Shown in pieces: positions 30,991 to 42,532 of a stretch of DNA of 64,000 bases (positions within the stretch are counted from its first letter, which is position 1; each line of letters starts with the position of its first letter). The translations under genes were made by a program, and so were the position numbers. Origin of the DNA: Prorocentrum cordatum (Eukaryota; Sar; Dinophyceae; Prorocentrales; Prorocentraceae); NCBI GenBank assembly GCA_963575745.1, contig CAUYUJ010013858.1:304505-368504 (forward strand), read 5' to 3'. The notes beneath the pieces were generated by a model. It saw nothing but the letters and a program-made list of their open reading frames with translations, searched no databases and had not been told where the DNA came from.

Positions 30991-31262
30991 CGCCGAGGGC
31001 GCAACCCATTGCGAAACCCATAGGAGAGGGTTTTATTCTCGTCCGCCGAGGGCGCAACCTATGGCGCAACCGCTAGGAGACGGCTTTATTCTCGGCGGCC
31101 AAAGGCGCAACCTATGGCGCAACCGATAGGAGACGGATTTATTGTCTGGCGCCGAGGGCGCAACCTATGGCGCAAGCGGTAGGAGACGGTTTTATGTTCG
31201 GCCGCCGAGGGCGCAACCCATGGCGCCAGCGATAGAAGACGGTTTTATTGCCTGCCGCCGAC
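30990..31262 (+). repeat. five-unit 53-bp tandem array
   Basis: GCAACC starts at 31,001, 31,054, 31,107, 31,160 and 31,213. Each unit reads GAGGGCGCAACCTATGGCGC then AACCGATAGGAGACGGTTTT with AT-rich ends. A lone GAGGGCGCAACC copy lies near 32,291. Confidence 0.93.
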
Positions 31263-32329
31263 CCCAGAGATAAATGATGGGGGCCACGAAACGTACCGCG
31301 CAGGCAAACCTCTCGCGACATGTGGTATTTTCCATCATCTTGCAATTGCACTATTGCAGGTTCAGCGCTGAATTGTACTTGCGGTTGGATTCACTGGTGG
31401 CTAATTTGTTCGAATCTCGGCGGACTTGGCCGATCTCTCAACTATCTGTGCGAATTGGACCCAGGACAAAAGTCACGCGCTCCGCATTTATCTCGCGTCC
31501 GCGTCGCGTCGACAGACCTCGAGCACGTGCGTTTCATTCCGCAATCCTGCAGCTTCAGGATGTCTATTTCTCGCCTCGCCACGGTCAGCGAGGCGCCCTG
31601 CGCCTCTTTGCGTTTCGACAGGCTCGGGTTCCCCGCTTCGAGCGCGACCCGCCTGTACTTCGCCACGGCGGTGATCCCGCAAAAACTTCGACTCTCTTCT
31701 CGGCTGCGATCTCAATCTCTTGACGCTACGTCCGCGGCGCCTTGCATACGCCTAGTTTGCGCATGCGCGCGCGAGATAGCTGGAGCGCCCAGTCGCGTTC
31801 GAGCGACCCGCGTGGTCGACCCCGCAAAGTATGCCAGAATGGCAATGTCACACGCCGGGCAAAGCCTAAAAGGGCTTTCGTCTGCCCTATCCTCCCTCCG
31901 CCCTTTTCTTTATTTTTTTCTCTCATCGACGTCAGGGCCCCCGGCCCCCTCATGACGCACTCCGCTGGCCTGGGTGGTCCACTCAGGCCACGGGGGGGAG
32001 ATGAGGGGGGGGCAGGGTCTTCTTTGCCCGAACAGCTTGTACCTCGTCGCCAGCGGGGAAGGGGAAGGGCCCCGTTCCCTCGGATGGGCCCCCCCCATCT
32101 CCAGAAGCTCTTGACCCCATCCGGCGCCCTGCTCCGTCCTTTCCCTCCTCCCCCCCTCGCATCCCATTGCCTTCGGCATGTCCGCCATTGGCCGCTCTGC
32201 AGAACACATAGTGTCGATCTCAGGTTTCGATGCACATCGGCCCAGTGGGATCTGGCGAGTCTTGCATCAATCGTCCATTCTACGATGCCGAGGGCGCAAC
32301 CTGTGGCGTTGTGGTCCTAAACGAAGACG
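31263..32329. other. no gene recognised
   Basis: Plus frames (31,320-31,955; 31,742-32,320) and minus frames (31,726-32,235) overlap. None has a recognisable domain. Confidence 0.35.
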
Positions 32330-32440
32330 GCGAGGAGGAGCTAGAGCAGGAGGAAGGCGAGGAATACGAGGAGGAAGAGGACAATGAGGAGGACGACGGC
32401 GATCAGGATGAGGAGGAGGACGGGGGGGAATACGAATAGT
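32330..32440 (+). repeat. GAGGA purine tract
   Basis: GAGGAGGAGCTAGAGCAGGAGG-like purine repeat giving an acidic frame. No gene is supported. Confidence 0.75.
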
Positions 32441-32835
32441 ACGAGGACGAAATGTGGGCATTCGAATGCGTGCGGGGCTACGCCGGATTTATGCTCGCAG
32501 TTTGGACTGGCGGCGGGGCCCAAGCGGCGAGCTGTCTTGTGATTCGTGTTGTTGAGGCCACCTGGGGTGGCTCCGCTCTTGGCCGCAACGCGCTGCAGGA
32601 GGCCAAGAGGCCGCAACGCGCTCCGCTCTTGGCCGCAACGCCGCAAGGCGACTTCTGGCTCATTTGCAGAGTCCGCTCGTCAGGCTGTGCAGTTCCTGGG
32701 CCAGCTGCCCGCGGCAAGCCCCGCCATCGTGCCAGCCCAGTTTCCTGGGTGGCGATTGTTCGATGTTCGAGGGGGCACGGGGGGTCGTCACGGGCAACAC
32801 TTCGTGCCTCCAGGCTTGCGAAACCAGTGGTGTGG
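32441..32835. other. no gene recognised; short direct duplications
   Basis: CTCCGCTCTTGGCCGCAACG occurs twice (about 32,572 and 32,622), and CGCAACGCGCT also repeats. Otherwise nothing recognised. Confidence 0.4.
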
Positions 32836-33212
32836 ATGATGATGAGCATGAGACCTATGAGGATTATGGGGGTTTGGGTGATGATGGTGATGATGAGGAT
32901 GAGGATGAGGATGAGGATGAGGATGAAGGGGGTTGTGGTAATGGTGATGCTTATGATGATTACGCCGACGATGTCGACGATGACGGTGATGACGATGACA
33001 ATTATGCTGATCATGTTGATAGTAGTGATGATGATGATGCTGATGATGGTGATGATGATGATGGTGATGATGATGTTGATGATGATGGGGATGAGGACGG
33101 CGATGGCGATGGCGATGTCAGTGATGATGATGCCGAGGATGGTGTTGATGCTGATGGTGGTGATGGTGGTGATAGTGTTGGTGGTGATGATGATGACGAT
33201 TTATGGCGATGA
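32836..33212 (+). repeat. GATGAT microsatellite
   Basis: GATGATGATGAGGATGAGGA-type triplets. It yields Asp-rich and Met-rich frames that are artefacts. Confidence 0.92.
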
Positions 33213-33267
33213 TGTGAATGGCCATGATGGTGATGGTGATTAGTGTGATTGATATCACGTTAGTTTG

Positions 33268-33800
33268 AACCGTCTTTGGGCTGTCTTGGCCTCCTGTGAG
33301 GCAATATTGGAGGTTCCTTGGGGCCCTTTTGGGCTGTCTTGGGCCCCCCTTTACGCCGCTTTGGGGCTCTCGTGGGCCGTCCCTGGGCCATCCTGGCCGT
33401 ATTATGTGTGCTTGGGGGCCGTCGTGGGGTTGTCTTGGCGCTGCTGTGGGTCGTCGAAGGGTCTTCTAAGGCCGTTTTGGGCCCCACATGAGGTCCTCCT
33501 GGGCCGTCTTAGTGCCGTCGTGGATGCCTCTTGGGCCATCGGGGGGTCATCTTGGGCCGCCTTCGGCTGACAGCAGCCCGAACAGGCGAGAATGCGATCA
33601 TCATTCATACACCCCGTGGAACTCATTGATGTGTGTTTCTTCGGACCTTGCTGGAGGTCTTCGTGTGGCCATTGTGGGCCCTATTGGAGGCATCTTCGGC
33701 CGTCTTGAATAAAGATCCGGCAGCCTTGGGACAGTCTTGGGCCGTCTTCGATGCATCGTGGGCCATTTTGGTATTTTTGGTATCTTGCATGGGCCGCCGT
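33268..33800 (+). repeat. CTTGGGCCGTC minisatellite
   Basis: Units of GGGCCGTCTTGGGCC / GGGCTGTCTTGG type, interrupted at about 33,580-33,640 by unique sequence. Confidence 0.75.
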
Positions 33801-33876
33801 GGAAGCTCGGTACGCATATCCATCGTGTTTGACAAGCGTGGGAGGCCTCGAGCGCTTGGGAGCAGAGGCTGGGAAT

Positions 33877-34235
33877 GCGGGAAGTGCACCATCCTCTAAC
33901 AGATGCGCGTGGGATGAGTGGCCTAGGAGTTAGCAGCCATGCTGGAGTGCAATCTTCTCGAGGGGGCACGCGTGGAATGATGGTTCAGACAGTCTCTGCC
34001 ACGCGGGAAGTGCATCATCCTCGAGCGGGCACGCGTGGAATGGGGGTTCAGACAAGCTACCGTGCGGGAAGTGCACCATCCTCGAGCGGGCACGCGTGGA
34101 ATGGGGGCTCAGACATTAGCTGCCATGCGGGAAGTGCACCGTCCTCGAGCGGGCACCCGTGGAATGGGGAACTATGAACTTGCTGCCATGCTGGAAGTGC
34201 GACTTTCTCGAGCGGGCACGGGGGGAGTGGCCTCG
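33877..34235 (+). repeat. 63-bp tandem repeat
   Basis: Units begin at 33,877, 33,941, 34,003, 34,064, 34,127 and 34,190 with GC(G/T)GGAAGTGCACC, then CTCGAGCGGGCACGCGTGGA. Six units, the outer ones more diverged. Confidence 0.9.
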
Positions 34236-34259
34236 GTGATGAGGGGGGGGTGAACGGAG

Positions 34260-34640
34260 CAGTCCGCGGGTAGAGGGAGAGAAGGCCCCTTGTTCGAACC
34301 CCAAAAAACCCGTACCTTACAGCCTTTTGCAGTCTTCCACGGCTCAACGTGCCAGGAGGCACGGTGGCGGATAGGGGCACGAATTCTTTCCCGGAGTTGC
34401 TCGAGAGTGCTTCTGTGGCGAAGGGTCAGTGATCGATCAGGACGGGTAAGTTGGCCCCCGTCTTGACGAGCGTGGTGCGGGGGCGCATGCTTGTGCACCA
34501 GCTTGCTCACGTGAGATTCTAAAGCCAGCCATTCGAGCAACAAGAAGTAGAAATGTACATTGTCGCGTGTCCGAGGGGATTTCTTGGCCAGTTCTGAACC
34601 CCCTTTCCCACACCATAGTGGCACCTCTAGCGCCACGCCC
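34260..34640 (-). CDS. possible minus-strand coding fragment, function unknown
   Basis: The frame ending at 34,172 and opening near 34,636 reads PRTRDNVHFYFLLLEWLALE, then SHVSKLVHKHAPPHHARQDG and STLEQLRERIRAPIRHRASW. This has ordinary amino-acid balance unlike nearby repeat translations. No domain, promoter or splice site is recognised. Could be an exon remnant. Confidence 0.2.
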
Positions 34641-35749
34641 TGCGCGCTCCACGCGTCTGGGAAGTGTGCGGGCTGGAGGGTCAGCGTCGACCTAACATAT
34701 TCGTGGACCTCTGACAGTTTAGGCTTATGCTATGTTCTGTAATTCCATTAGCGCAGGTTGAAGCGTACACTGGTTTCCTAAGGTGTTCATTATGTCGGGC
34801 TTGTACGTTGCCATCTGGTCCATGAATAGCGGGGGGGGGGGGAGATAAAGAATTGCGGTGGAGCGCTCCTGAGAAGCGTCGTGGGGCGTCTCAGCCCTAG
34901 AGCCGCAGGGGTGAGCGCTTGGACACGAGAGCCCCGCCGAGGTTCGAGGAGATCACCGTCTTCTCGTGGCCTTTGCAGCTCACTTTCCGTGGGAGACGGG
35001 GGGCGGGGGGTGGGCAGCGCACATAGCATGCGGAGGAGGAGGAGGAGGTGAGGCATCAGCAGCAGCAGGAGCGGCACTGGCAGCGCTAGGAGCAGGCGCG
35101 GCAATATGACGAGAGTGGTGGCAGGACTCACCGAGCGCGTTCCACTGCTCGCAGAGTGCCTACTGGCAAACGTCAGACAGACCCATGTCTTCCTCTCTAT
35201 AGCACGGACGGTAAATCCCCCGTGGCGGATCCAGGCCATTTGCGAGTAGTCACTCTGCGAGTAGTGTGACGCGCGCCGTGACTAATGATCGTCGCAACGA
35301 CAACGATGGTCACGGCACGATGCGATACGATTCCAAGGAGTCCGCATGCCAGGGAGCTTGCTGGCTTTGATCTGCTGATTTCGCTCTGAGCCGAGATACG
35401 GGCATAGAACGCTGTGCGTGCAGGGGGGGAGGGAGCGCAGCTCTGCGCAGAGGTGGGGCAGGGTTGCTGCTTTGCGTCTGCCGCCGAGGCGTGGGGTCCG
35501 ACATCGGATCGGACTCTGTTGGGGTGGAGCGTGACTGCCTCCGCGGAAACGCGGCGCACTCTGGCAGCGCCCCCTCCCCGGTGTGCGGCGGTCGGGCCGG
35601 TCGTGCACAGCGAGATCGCACTTACGCTGAGAGTGTGGCTGTCAGGATGCATCTCTTAGGAGGTGGTGACATTCAGCTTCGGCGCTGGTATATTCCGTTG
35701 TCGAAGACCCGCCTACCCTTAGATCGGGTGTATGAAGACCTCTCGCTCC
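34641..35749. other. no gene recognised
   Basis: Mixed sequence with a G run near 34,830 and a GAGGAGGAGGAGG patch near 35,035. Open frames on both strands are unremarkable. Confidence 0.35.
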
Positions 35750-35820
35750 CCCAGGAATCTCCCAGAATTCTCCCAGAATTCTCCCCCATAATCTCCGGCA
35801 GCAGTGGCGGGGGCCCCCCA
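35750..35820 (+). repeat. AATCTCC-type minisatellite, left flank of the TIR element
   Basis: GGAATCTCCCAGAATTCTCCC then AGAATTCTCCCCCATAATCTCC and GGCAGC. The sequence just beyond the right terminal repeat (44,690 onward) is also an (A)AATCTCCGGC array on the same strand, including ATCTCCGGCAGC. Confidence 0.65.
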
Positions 35821-35846
35821 TGAGCTTCCTATCTGCGCTAAATAGC
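35821..35846 (+). repeat. left terminal inverted repeat
   Basis: Begins TGAGCTTCCTATCTGCGC. Reverse complement matches 44,654-44,679 at 25 of 26 positions. Confidence 0.8.
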
Positions 35847-35850
35847 AACC

Positions 35851-36019
35851 CATCGCTAATTAGCGCAGATACGTATATGAATATCTACTAATTAGCGCTG
35901 TCAATCCTAATTTGCGAGTAGCCAGCTCTAAAATTAACGGGTGCAAGCTAATTAGCAAGTGTACGCATTAATCATAGTTTGTTGAATTAACGAGTAGTAC
36001 GCGTTAATTAGCGCGCGTG
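35851..36019. repeat. AT-rich subterminal region with TAATTAG repeats
   Basis: GCTAATTAGCGC, ACTAATTAGCGC, GCTAATTAGC and GTTAATTAGCGC occur at about 35,854, 35,888, 35,946 and 36,003, among further ATTAAC/TTAAT words. The local AT content is far above its surroundings. Confidence 0.75.
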
Positions 36020-37499
36020 GTTTAGTGCGGACGACATCGCTTTCGACCACTGGCGCGTTTTTTTCCGCCGTTATAACCATGAGGGCGGTGCCGAAGCCCG
36101 TGATGTTGATCCATGCTCATAAATCTAATTCCCACCAAGGCACACATGCAAGAAGACAGGGCCAGCAGAGAGAGAGAGAGAGAGGAAACGAGGACATATA
36201 AATAAACAACAGGACAACCATGAGAGAGGCAGAGAGCTAGGGAGGATAATTCGCAACCGCCTTCACAGGCGTTTTTTCCTCGCAGCAGCGCTATCGCACG
36301 CGAACCAAAGGCTACATGCGGAACCTGCCCATAACATTGGCAGAGACGGCCTTTGTGGTCATCGGGGCGCCACGCCTCCGTGAGATCCTGCTGACGGTCC
36401 CATTCAAAATCCTCGTCGCGGTAAGTCCAAATAGCTTTCGGGTCACATTCCTGGGTGAGGTGCACGAAAAGATGGAGTTTGGGCTTGCACCTGAAGAATA
36501 CAGGTTGCCGCTGTGCGAGTGCGTCGTACAGGAGCACGAAGCGTTTGTTTGCCGTTCGTCGTCATGGTGTCCCTCCTGAAAATAACAATTGTCCGCAAGG
36601 CCTCGTAACAATTATGGAGGTGGTTCGTCGCTGCGAGAATTGTTTGCTCCAGTTCGCTGCCACCGCTGAACAGTCTGTTGCATTCCTCCCGCACCCAACC
36701 CTCCAGAGCCCTGCGCACGCCCGCCATGGCCTTTAATTTCGGGGCGTTCCTGCGGCTTGCCTTTTTTGAGCATCAAGAGCGTCAGCTAGCGGAGCCTGTC
36801 GTCCGTCTTGGTCCTGTCGTCATAGGCTTGGATTGACGACCTCATCTTGTCGAGGCGTTCGGTCCGATTCCCGCCGCCATAATAGTATTTACTGCCACTT
36901 AGAAGGAACCACATCACTGATCCGAACCAATCCAAAGCAACGCCCTGGTCCACACAATGCAACCAATCCACTCGAAACAAGGGAAGGTCATCCACGCAGG
37001 GTGCCGACAACAACGGCGACGGCACGCATCCGTTGCGCATGTTCCGAAGGATAAGTTCAAATTTGGGCAGCTGCGTCCTCCGCCATGGCGAGTCCTCCCG
37101 CGCGTCGCCAGCCTGCAGGGGAAACAAATGCACGTAATCCGCCGCCTTCCGTGGCGCCCCGCCCACCAACCCGTTCCCCTGCCCCGAGGGGCAGAAACGG
37201 GCTGGGAGGGCGCGGACGGAGGAAAGAAGGAACTTCGCGGCCAAACCGTGGGACGCGGCGCCTGATCGGGCGCACGCGCGCACCGCCAGCAACAGCCGCC
37301 CGCCTCGTTCCAAGCAGGGATCCCGAACGTGCATGTCACCCCAAAGCGGCGTGAAAAAGAAAGAGGCTTGAGCACGGACGGCTACGGATCAGAAGAACCA
37401 GCGAGCGACAGCTGGGCTGCCCGTCCCTTCTGGTCTTGTCGAAACGGCCAGCGCCGCGCGTCCCGCCACTCTGCCTGCCCCAATGTCACGCTATGCCTT

Positions 37500-37700
37500 C
37501 CCCATCGTCTCCCCGTCCTCCTCCACCCCCGCTTCTCCTCCTCCTCCTCCTCCTCTTCCTCCTCCTGCTCCACTGCGTTCTCTTCCTCCTCCTCCTCCTC
37601 CTCTTCCTACCTCCTCCTCCTCCCCCTCTTCCTCCGTCCTTCCTCCTCCTCCTCCCCCTCCTCCTCCCCCTCCTCGTCCTCCTCCTTCTCCTCGGGCATC
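37500..37700 (-). repeat. CTC/CCT microsatellite, probable intron
   Basis: TCCTCCTCCTCC-type tract between the ITDARG end of one exon and the next coding blocks. The poly-Gly, poly-Glu and poly-Arg frames are artefacts. Confidence 0.8.
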
Positions 37701-37974
37701 GGTGATCTTTTTGAGGGCGGAAACCGAGCTCAACCTGTTTTGCCTCTCGTCGGTGCTGGTCATGGTCTTCGTCGTGTTCCTGCAGTAGTGCTGCGACAGT
37801 AACGGCTCCGTTTCGTCGATGACACAGCGTGTTCTCGCCATCTGAGGGCCCAGGCCAAGAGCGATTGAAATTTGGTCTACCAAGCGAATGCGCGCGTCGC
37901 TGGCACGCTGCTGTTGCGCCTGATCCATGGTGAAGACGTTCGCGTGGATGCCGTTGAACTCCAGGATATTCGCC

Positions 37975-38273
37975 CTGGGCAGCGCTCAGAATCATGGCGC
38001 GCCGACAGCAGGCGCCCCAAAATGTTTGATTCATGCCGGAGGGGGGCGGTTTGCTTGCCCCCTTTCTTTTGCTTTTTGATAGCAAAGTGAACACATGCAA
38101 TCCATCGCGACATAACCTCTCCATGCATTCTAGCGTAGGTCGGGGGGGGGGGCGCGAGGGCGAGACTGAAGGATGAAAAGGGCAGCGGCGGGAAGGCGGA
38201 GGATACGGCGCGACGATGGAGAGGGCGGGGGGGAAGGGGGGGCGCCGCGATTGGACATCGTCGGCTGGAGAGC
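37975..38273 (-). other. GC-AG intron
   Basis: On the minus strand the upstream exon ends ACCAG before GCTCTCC, and the intron ends GCCCAG before GGCGAATATC. Removing 299 bp restores MFTRANILEFNG in frame. A G after the acceptor and a non-canonical GC donor are common in dinoflagellates. Confidence 0.65.
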
Positions 38274-38824
38274 CTGGTGAACATGCCCTCCTGGTGGGAA
38301 TGCGTCTCGCTCTCCTTCTTCTCGTGTGACTTAGTGCAGGAATGAACCCATTTCAAATTCTTGAAACCACCATGATTCTCCACATCAGCGATGAAACTTT
38401 GTCTGTCGCTGCTCCCGCCAGGCATTCCCAACCATAAGTCTAAGGCCTTCTGAGCGTTGGCGCGGGACTCTGCGGAGGCACCCTCCCTGTGGTTCGTGGC
38501 ATGGTAACTGAGCGAGTTCTCGAAGCTCTTCACCGCTCTGGGATCAGCTGTCGCAGCCTCCCGATCGGTCTCTGCGGGCGCCTGTTCCTGGTGGTCAGAT
38601 GGCTTCTTCTCTTGTTTGGCCAGGAGCAGCTGGAATGTGTTGGCCGCCCCCTTCTCTGACTTCGGAGCCAATGATGGGGGCGGCGCTGGCGGCGAAGATT
38701 CTGTTGCCGTGGGATGCGCAGGCGCTGCTTCAACTGGAGCCGCGGCGGGCCTCTTGAACGCTGGAGGGCGCGCGTCCTCGTCGGGGCCCTCAGGCGTCGC
38801 AGTTGCTGGCCTCTTGGCCGCCAT

Positions 38825-39574
38825 ATCTGCAATTCCGGCGCGGATTGATGCTGCGCGGGCGGGGATGCTTGCAAGAAGAACGATTGCGTAGAGGCAGAGC
38901 GAACATCACGTCATCGCTTGAGCCAGCAAACAGCTACAGACAAGTCGGATCGCTCAGAAAACGATTGCGGATGCCAACGTCGCGACCAAGCGGAACGACG
39001 CGCTGACTGACCACAACAGATTGCTTATTGCGCGCGCCGTAAACCGTTGAGGAGGCGGATGGAGAAGGAAGCAGCCAGCCATTTCAACCACCAAGTTCAC
39101 GAAACTCCGAGTGACGAAGACGATCAGACCGAGGTTATCAAGTATAAGCCGAATGAACCACCACCACCATACCATACCACGCCATACAGAAAATCATACA
39201 ATATTACATGTTGCTAATAAACTCAATGGTGCACGTGCACACACCACCACGCATGGTAAACTATTCTACCCGTAGTATGTGTACTTCTTGTTTTGTGATG
39301 TAAATTTTTTACGTTTGCAGCGTTTTTCTTGCATGTTGGGCCCTCTCATGGCGGCGCACAGGGCATCGCGCTTGCTGACAGAGCAGAAAAACGACCCAAT
39401 TGGACAGAGAAGGGTCGTATTCCATAGCGGCAAGCGCCGTCTAGAAGCCATACTCGCTTGTAGCATGAGCGACGGAAAACGCAACGTGCAATTTAGATTC
39501 CGAAGCTGCCCAGAATTTAACGCGCTGTTTTTTCATGGAAACCATGCGTTTTCAACCATGCGAAGCATTTACCG
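38825..39574. other. intergenic region between two minus-strand genes
   Basis: AT-richer than surroundings. Contains short ACCACCACCAT-ACCATACC repeats near 39,160-39,185. No promoter motif recognised. It would contain the 5' region of the gene at 38,824 and the 3' end of the next one. Confidence 0.45.
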
Positions 39575-40621
39575 TCAGTCGTCTGCGATTTCTTCATGAA
39601 AAATCTGCGTCGCACTTGAATCGCATTTGGGTCTCTGCAACTCAAGCTGCGCGATCAGTTGCCCTGCCCCCTTCTGAGGGGGCATGCGACAATATGACAT
39701 GCAAGACTCCACCCATTCAATCTGCAACTCTATCTCTGCCCTGCCTCCACCACTGCAAGTCTCATCGCGAGAGGGCGAGGGTTTGGTTTCAGGCTCCGAA
39801 GGTGGCGAAGACTCCAGGGGCGCGCCCCCTTGATTCAGCGCAAACGGACATGGGGGCTCCCACTCCGTTCTCGGTTTCTTCTTGGGGCGTGGCGCGTCGT
39901 AATTGTCGGCGTCGCTCTTGTCCTTGAGCCGCCTGCGAGATGGCGCTGATCCGCTCCCGCTGCCGCCGTGTTCGCCACCGTCGTCTGGGGGCTGCTTTGC
40001 GTTGCTGGGGAAGCAAAGGCAACCGCCGACGACGGTGCAATTTTCGTCGGCGCCGGAAGGGGTTTCACGCTTCACGGCAGAACCTGTTTTCGCGGCAGCG
40101 CGAAGCCCGTCGCTCGGCTCGGTCACGGGTAACGGCGGAAGAATGAGAGGAGCGATTGGCGCAATTGGTGGAAAATGATGCTGTCCCACAACTGGCGCTG
40201 CCACCAATGGAGGCGGCGCTGCTTGCGGGCTCGGGGCTGGCGGTGCGAGCGGCACTGCTGCTGCCATCTGCTGCTGCATCTGCTGAAGCTGATGCACCTG
40301 AAAATGCTGCGTCTGCTGCATCTGAAGCTGCTGCGTCTGCTGCGTGATCGCTGCTCCTGGGTCCGAAGCTGCCGCCCCCGTCGGCTTCCGAACGGGATCG
40401 GGGGCTGTCTCTGCCTGCGGAGGCTCTAGCCATCCTTGCGGGGCCAGCTGCTCAGCAGAAAACACTTCCCGTCCCTCCGTCGCCTTCGTCGGCGAGATCC
40501 ACCTGCGGCAGGGGGGCGGGCGCGCTCGCTCTCTCTGTCTCTATCTCTTTTTCTTTCGTTCTCTCTCTCGTTCTCGTTCTCGTTCTCGTTCTCGTTCTCG
40601 TTCTCGTTCTCGTTCTCGTTC

Positions 40622-40682
<61 letters not shown>

Positions 40683-41358
40683 GTTTCTCTTTCTCTCTAT
40701 CACTACTCCTCTTTCTTGGTCGCCCTTCCCCTCGTTCCTTCCTCGCTTCCCTTCTCCGCCCCCGTCCTGCATTTCGGACTCTCCACTCCGTGGCCCAATC
40801 AGCTCTCCTGTTAAGGCGCGCAAATTGTCTGGCGGGCCCAATGGCCTGCCGCGCGCCTGGCCCTTGTTCTGCTTCCTGCGTTTGATCGGCTTCATGGGCC
40901 GCGCATTGCCCCCGTTCGTTGGCATGGCATCTAGCTCAATGGTGGTGGTCTGACCAGACTGCCGACAATGCGCCGCAGGATACATCGCAGCTGGAATGCT
41001 GCCGTGGGAACCCGCGGCGCCCTCCATGTAGGCGCGCTGTCGTTCTGCTCGGCACTGCGGAGACACGCGGCCAACCCCGCCTCCCATAGAAGCGAAACAG
41101 CTGCATTTGTTGCAACGCCTTGTCCCGTTCCGTAGAAACAAACGCGTGGGCTGCCCCGCCCAAGCTCGGCCCTTCTCTGTCTGCTGCCAGCCGTCGCTCT
41201 GGGCGATGAGACAGTGCGCCTCGTCGTACTCCATCTCCTCCTCATCCTCCTCGTCGCCCTCCCCCTCCTGGAAATCAGGACGCGTGCCCCTTCGGTCGTC
41301 ACGTCCTCCTGGTGGTGGGGCGTCGCCTCCAGGCGCAGCCTCTATCATCATCTCCTGA
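39575..41358 (-). CDS. predicted two-exon gene: Cys-containing acidic N part, Gln/Pro-rich C part
   Basis: Exon 1 (ATG near 41,358) reads MMIEAAPGGDAPPPGG, an acidic DEEDEEEMEYDEAHCLIAQS segment, GTRRCNKCSCFASMGGGVG and a basic KPIKRRKQNKGQARGRP. Exon 2 begins after a CAG acceptor at 40,503 with WISPTKATEGREVF and SAEQLAPQGWLEPPQ, followed by a Gln-rich tract (QQTQQLQMQQTQHFQVHQLQ), an NLS-like RPKKKPRTEW and a terminal ELQIEWVESCMSYCRMPPQK. The stop is at 39,575. The intervening (GAGAAC)n(GA)n DNA is the intron; its donor was not resolved. Function unknown; composition suggests a nuclear protein. An earlier start within the frame open to 41,651 is possible. Confidence 0.4.
40556..40695 (-). 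repeat. (TTCTCG)n(CT)n microsatellite, intronic
   Basis: About ten CGTTCT hexamers followed by a CTCTCTCTCTCT run. Lies in the intron of the gene at 39,575-41,358. Confidence 0.93.
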
Positions 41359-41649
41359 CCCGCGCGCGCGTGCATTCTCAAAACCTGCGCTGCTACTGCT
41401 ACTGCTACCCCTGCCAACTTCTCTGCTACGGCCACTTTCACTGCCGCTGCTGCCCCTGCCAATGCCCCCCCTGCCCTGCCCCTCCTCCGGAGACGGCAGC
41501 AACGCCGCCATTGCCGAGAGCAGGGCGAGCAGCGCCATCTGCGCCGCGGAAGCCGTCGAGAAAGCAACTCGAAAGGTCGCCACTCGTCGGGCACCTTGCA
41601 GTCGGCGTGGCTGCGCGACAAAAAAAATATGGTCAAACTTGTTCGAAGC

Positions 41650-41850
41650 AAAGCAGGTCAATCCACCAGTCTATCAGTCAACAAATCAGACGACCAATAA
41701 ATCAATCAACCTGCCAATCCTTCATCAATTATCACATGTACTTCTACGCGCCATTGCGTCAATCAATCAACCGATCAATATATCAATCTATCTATCAATC
41801 AATCGATCTATATATATGCCATTTATGTGTATATATATACACAAATCCAC
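41650..41850 (+). repeat. ATCAATCA tetranucleotide-rich region
   Basis: TCAATCAATCAACC / ATCTATCTATCAATCAATCG words and a TATATATATACAC end. AT-rich. Confidence 0.75.
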
Positions 41851-42159
41851 GCACACCTACACGCCAGACCAACGGCAACCGAAACCGAGCATCGAAAACG
41901 AACCAGACCGTCCGCCAAAAACGAAGCAGCCGCGAACGAGACGCGCCAGCCGAGCCGCGAACCGACGCGAACGCGGAGCCCGACATCACGAGAAAGGAAC
42001 CAGCTAGACGCAAGCCCCGAGGAGGGAAGGGGGGGGGCCAGACCGCACCAGCGCTATGGCAATCTGTTGTGGCCAGCCAGGCGCGATCGCCACATCGCAA
42101 ACCTTTCGTCGTCGTCAGGCGTCAGGCGTGCCGCCCCGGCGTCGTGGCCCCCCACGCAG
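41851..42159. other. intergenic, no gene recognised
   Basis: Separates two minus-strand genes. Plus-strand frames are Arg/Pro/Thr-rich without a domain. Confidence 0.35.
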
Positions 42160-42485
42160 GAGGTCGTTTTTTTTTTTTTTTTTCCCCTGAGGAAATGGAA
42201 GGAGGGGGGGGGGGGGGGGGGGGATGGGGGGGGGGGGCGGAGAGGGGGGAGAGAAAGGGAAAGAGAACGATAGACAGAGAGAGGGGACGTGCACCAAGAG
42301 AAGGACATGTAGAAATACATACATATGTAGAAGAAGAAGAAGAGGGGAAGGGAGAGAGAGAGAGAGAGAGAGAGAGAGCGAAGAGAAGAGAAGAGAAGAG
42401 AAGAGAAGAGAAGAGAAGAGAAGCGAAGAGAAGATAAGATAAGAGAAGAGAAGAGAAGAGAAGAGAAGAGAAGAGAAGAGAAGAG

Positions 42486-42532
<47 letters not shown>

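Larger units (their letters stand above)
36020..38824 (-). pseudogene. dinoflagellate multicopy transposase-like gene, interrupted
   Basis: Starts at ATG 38,824 with MAAKRPATATPEG and KRPA-type basic/Pro-rich sequence, then SFIADVENHGGFKNLKWVHS and SHQEGMFTR. A GC-AG intron (37,975-38,273) joins MFTR to ANILEFNGIHANVFTMDQAQ. A CTC-rich stretch (37,500-37,700) is probably another intron. Downstream blocks are FRVDWLHCVDQGVALDWFGS (about 36,910-36,981), KLKAMAGVRRALEGW, LATNHLHNCYEAL-like and KPKLHLFVHLTQE followed by WTYRDEDFEW (about 36,430-36,500). I recognise this order from an abundant uncharacterised dinoflagellate family. Asp-x-Leu-His and Lys-x-His-x-x-x-His-Leu spacing recalls CACTA/Plavaka-type transposases (inference). 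Breaks: in-frame TAG at 36,786-36,788, a frame change at the A6 run (36,762-36,767), and another near 36,560-36,600. Confidence 0.6.
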
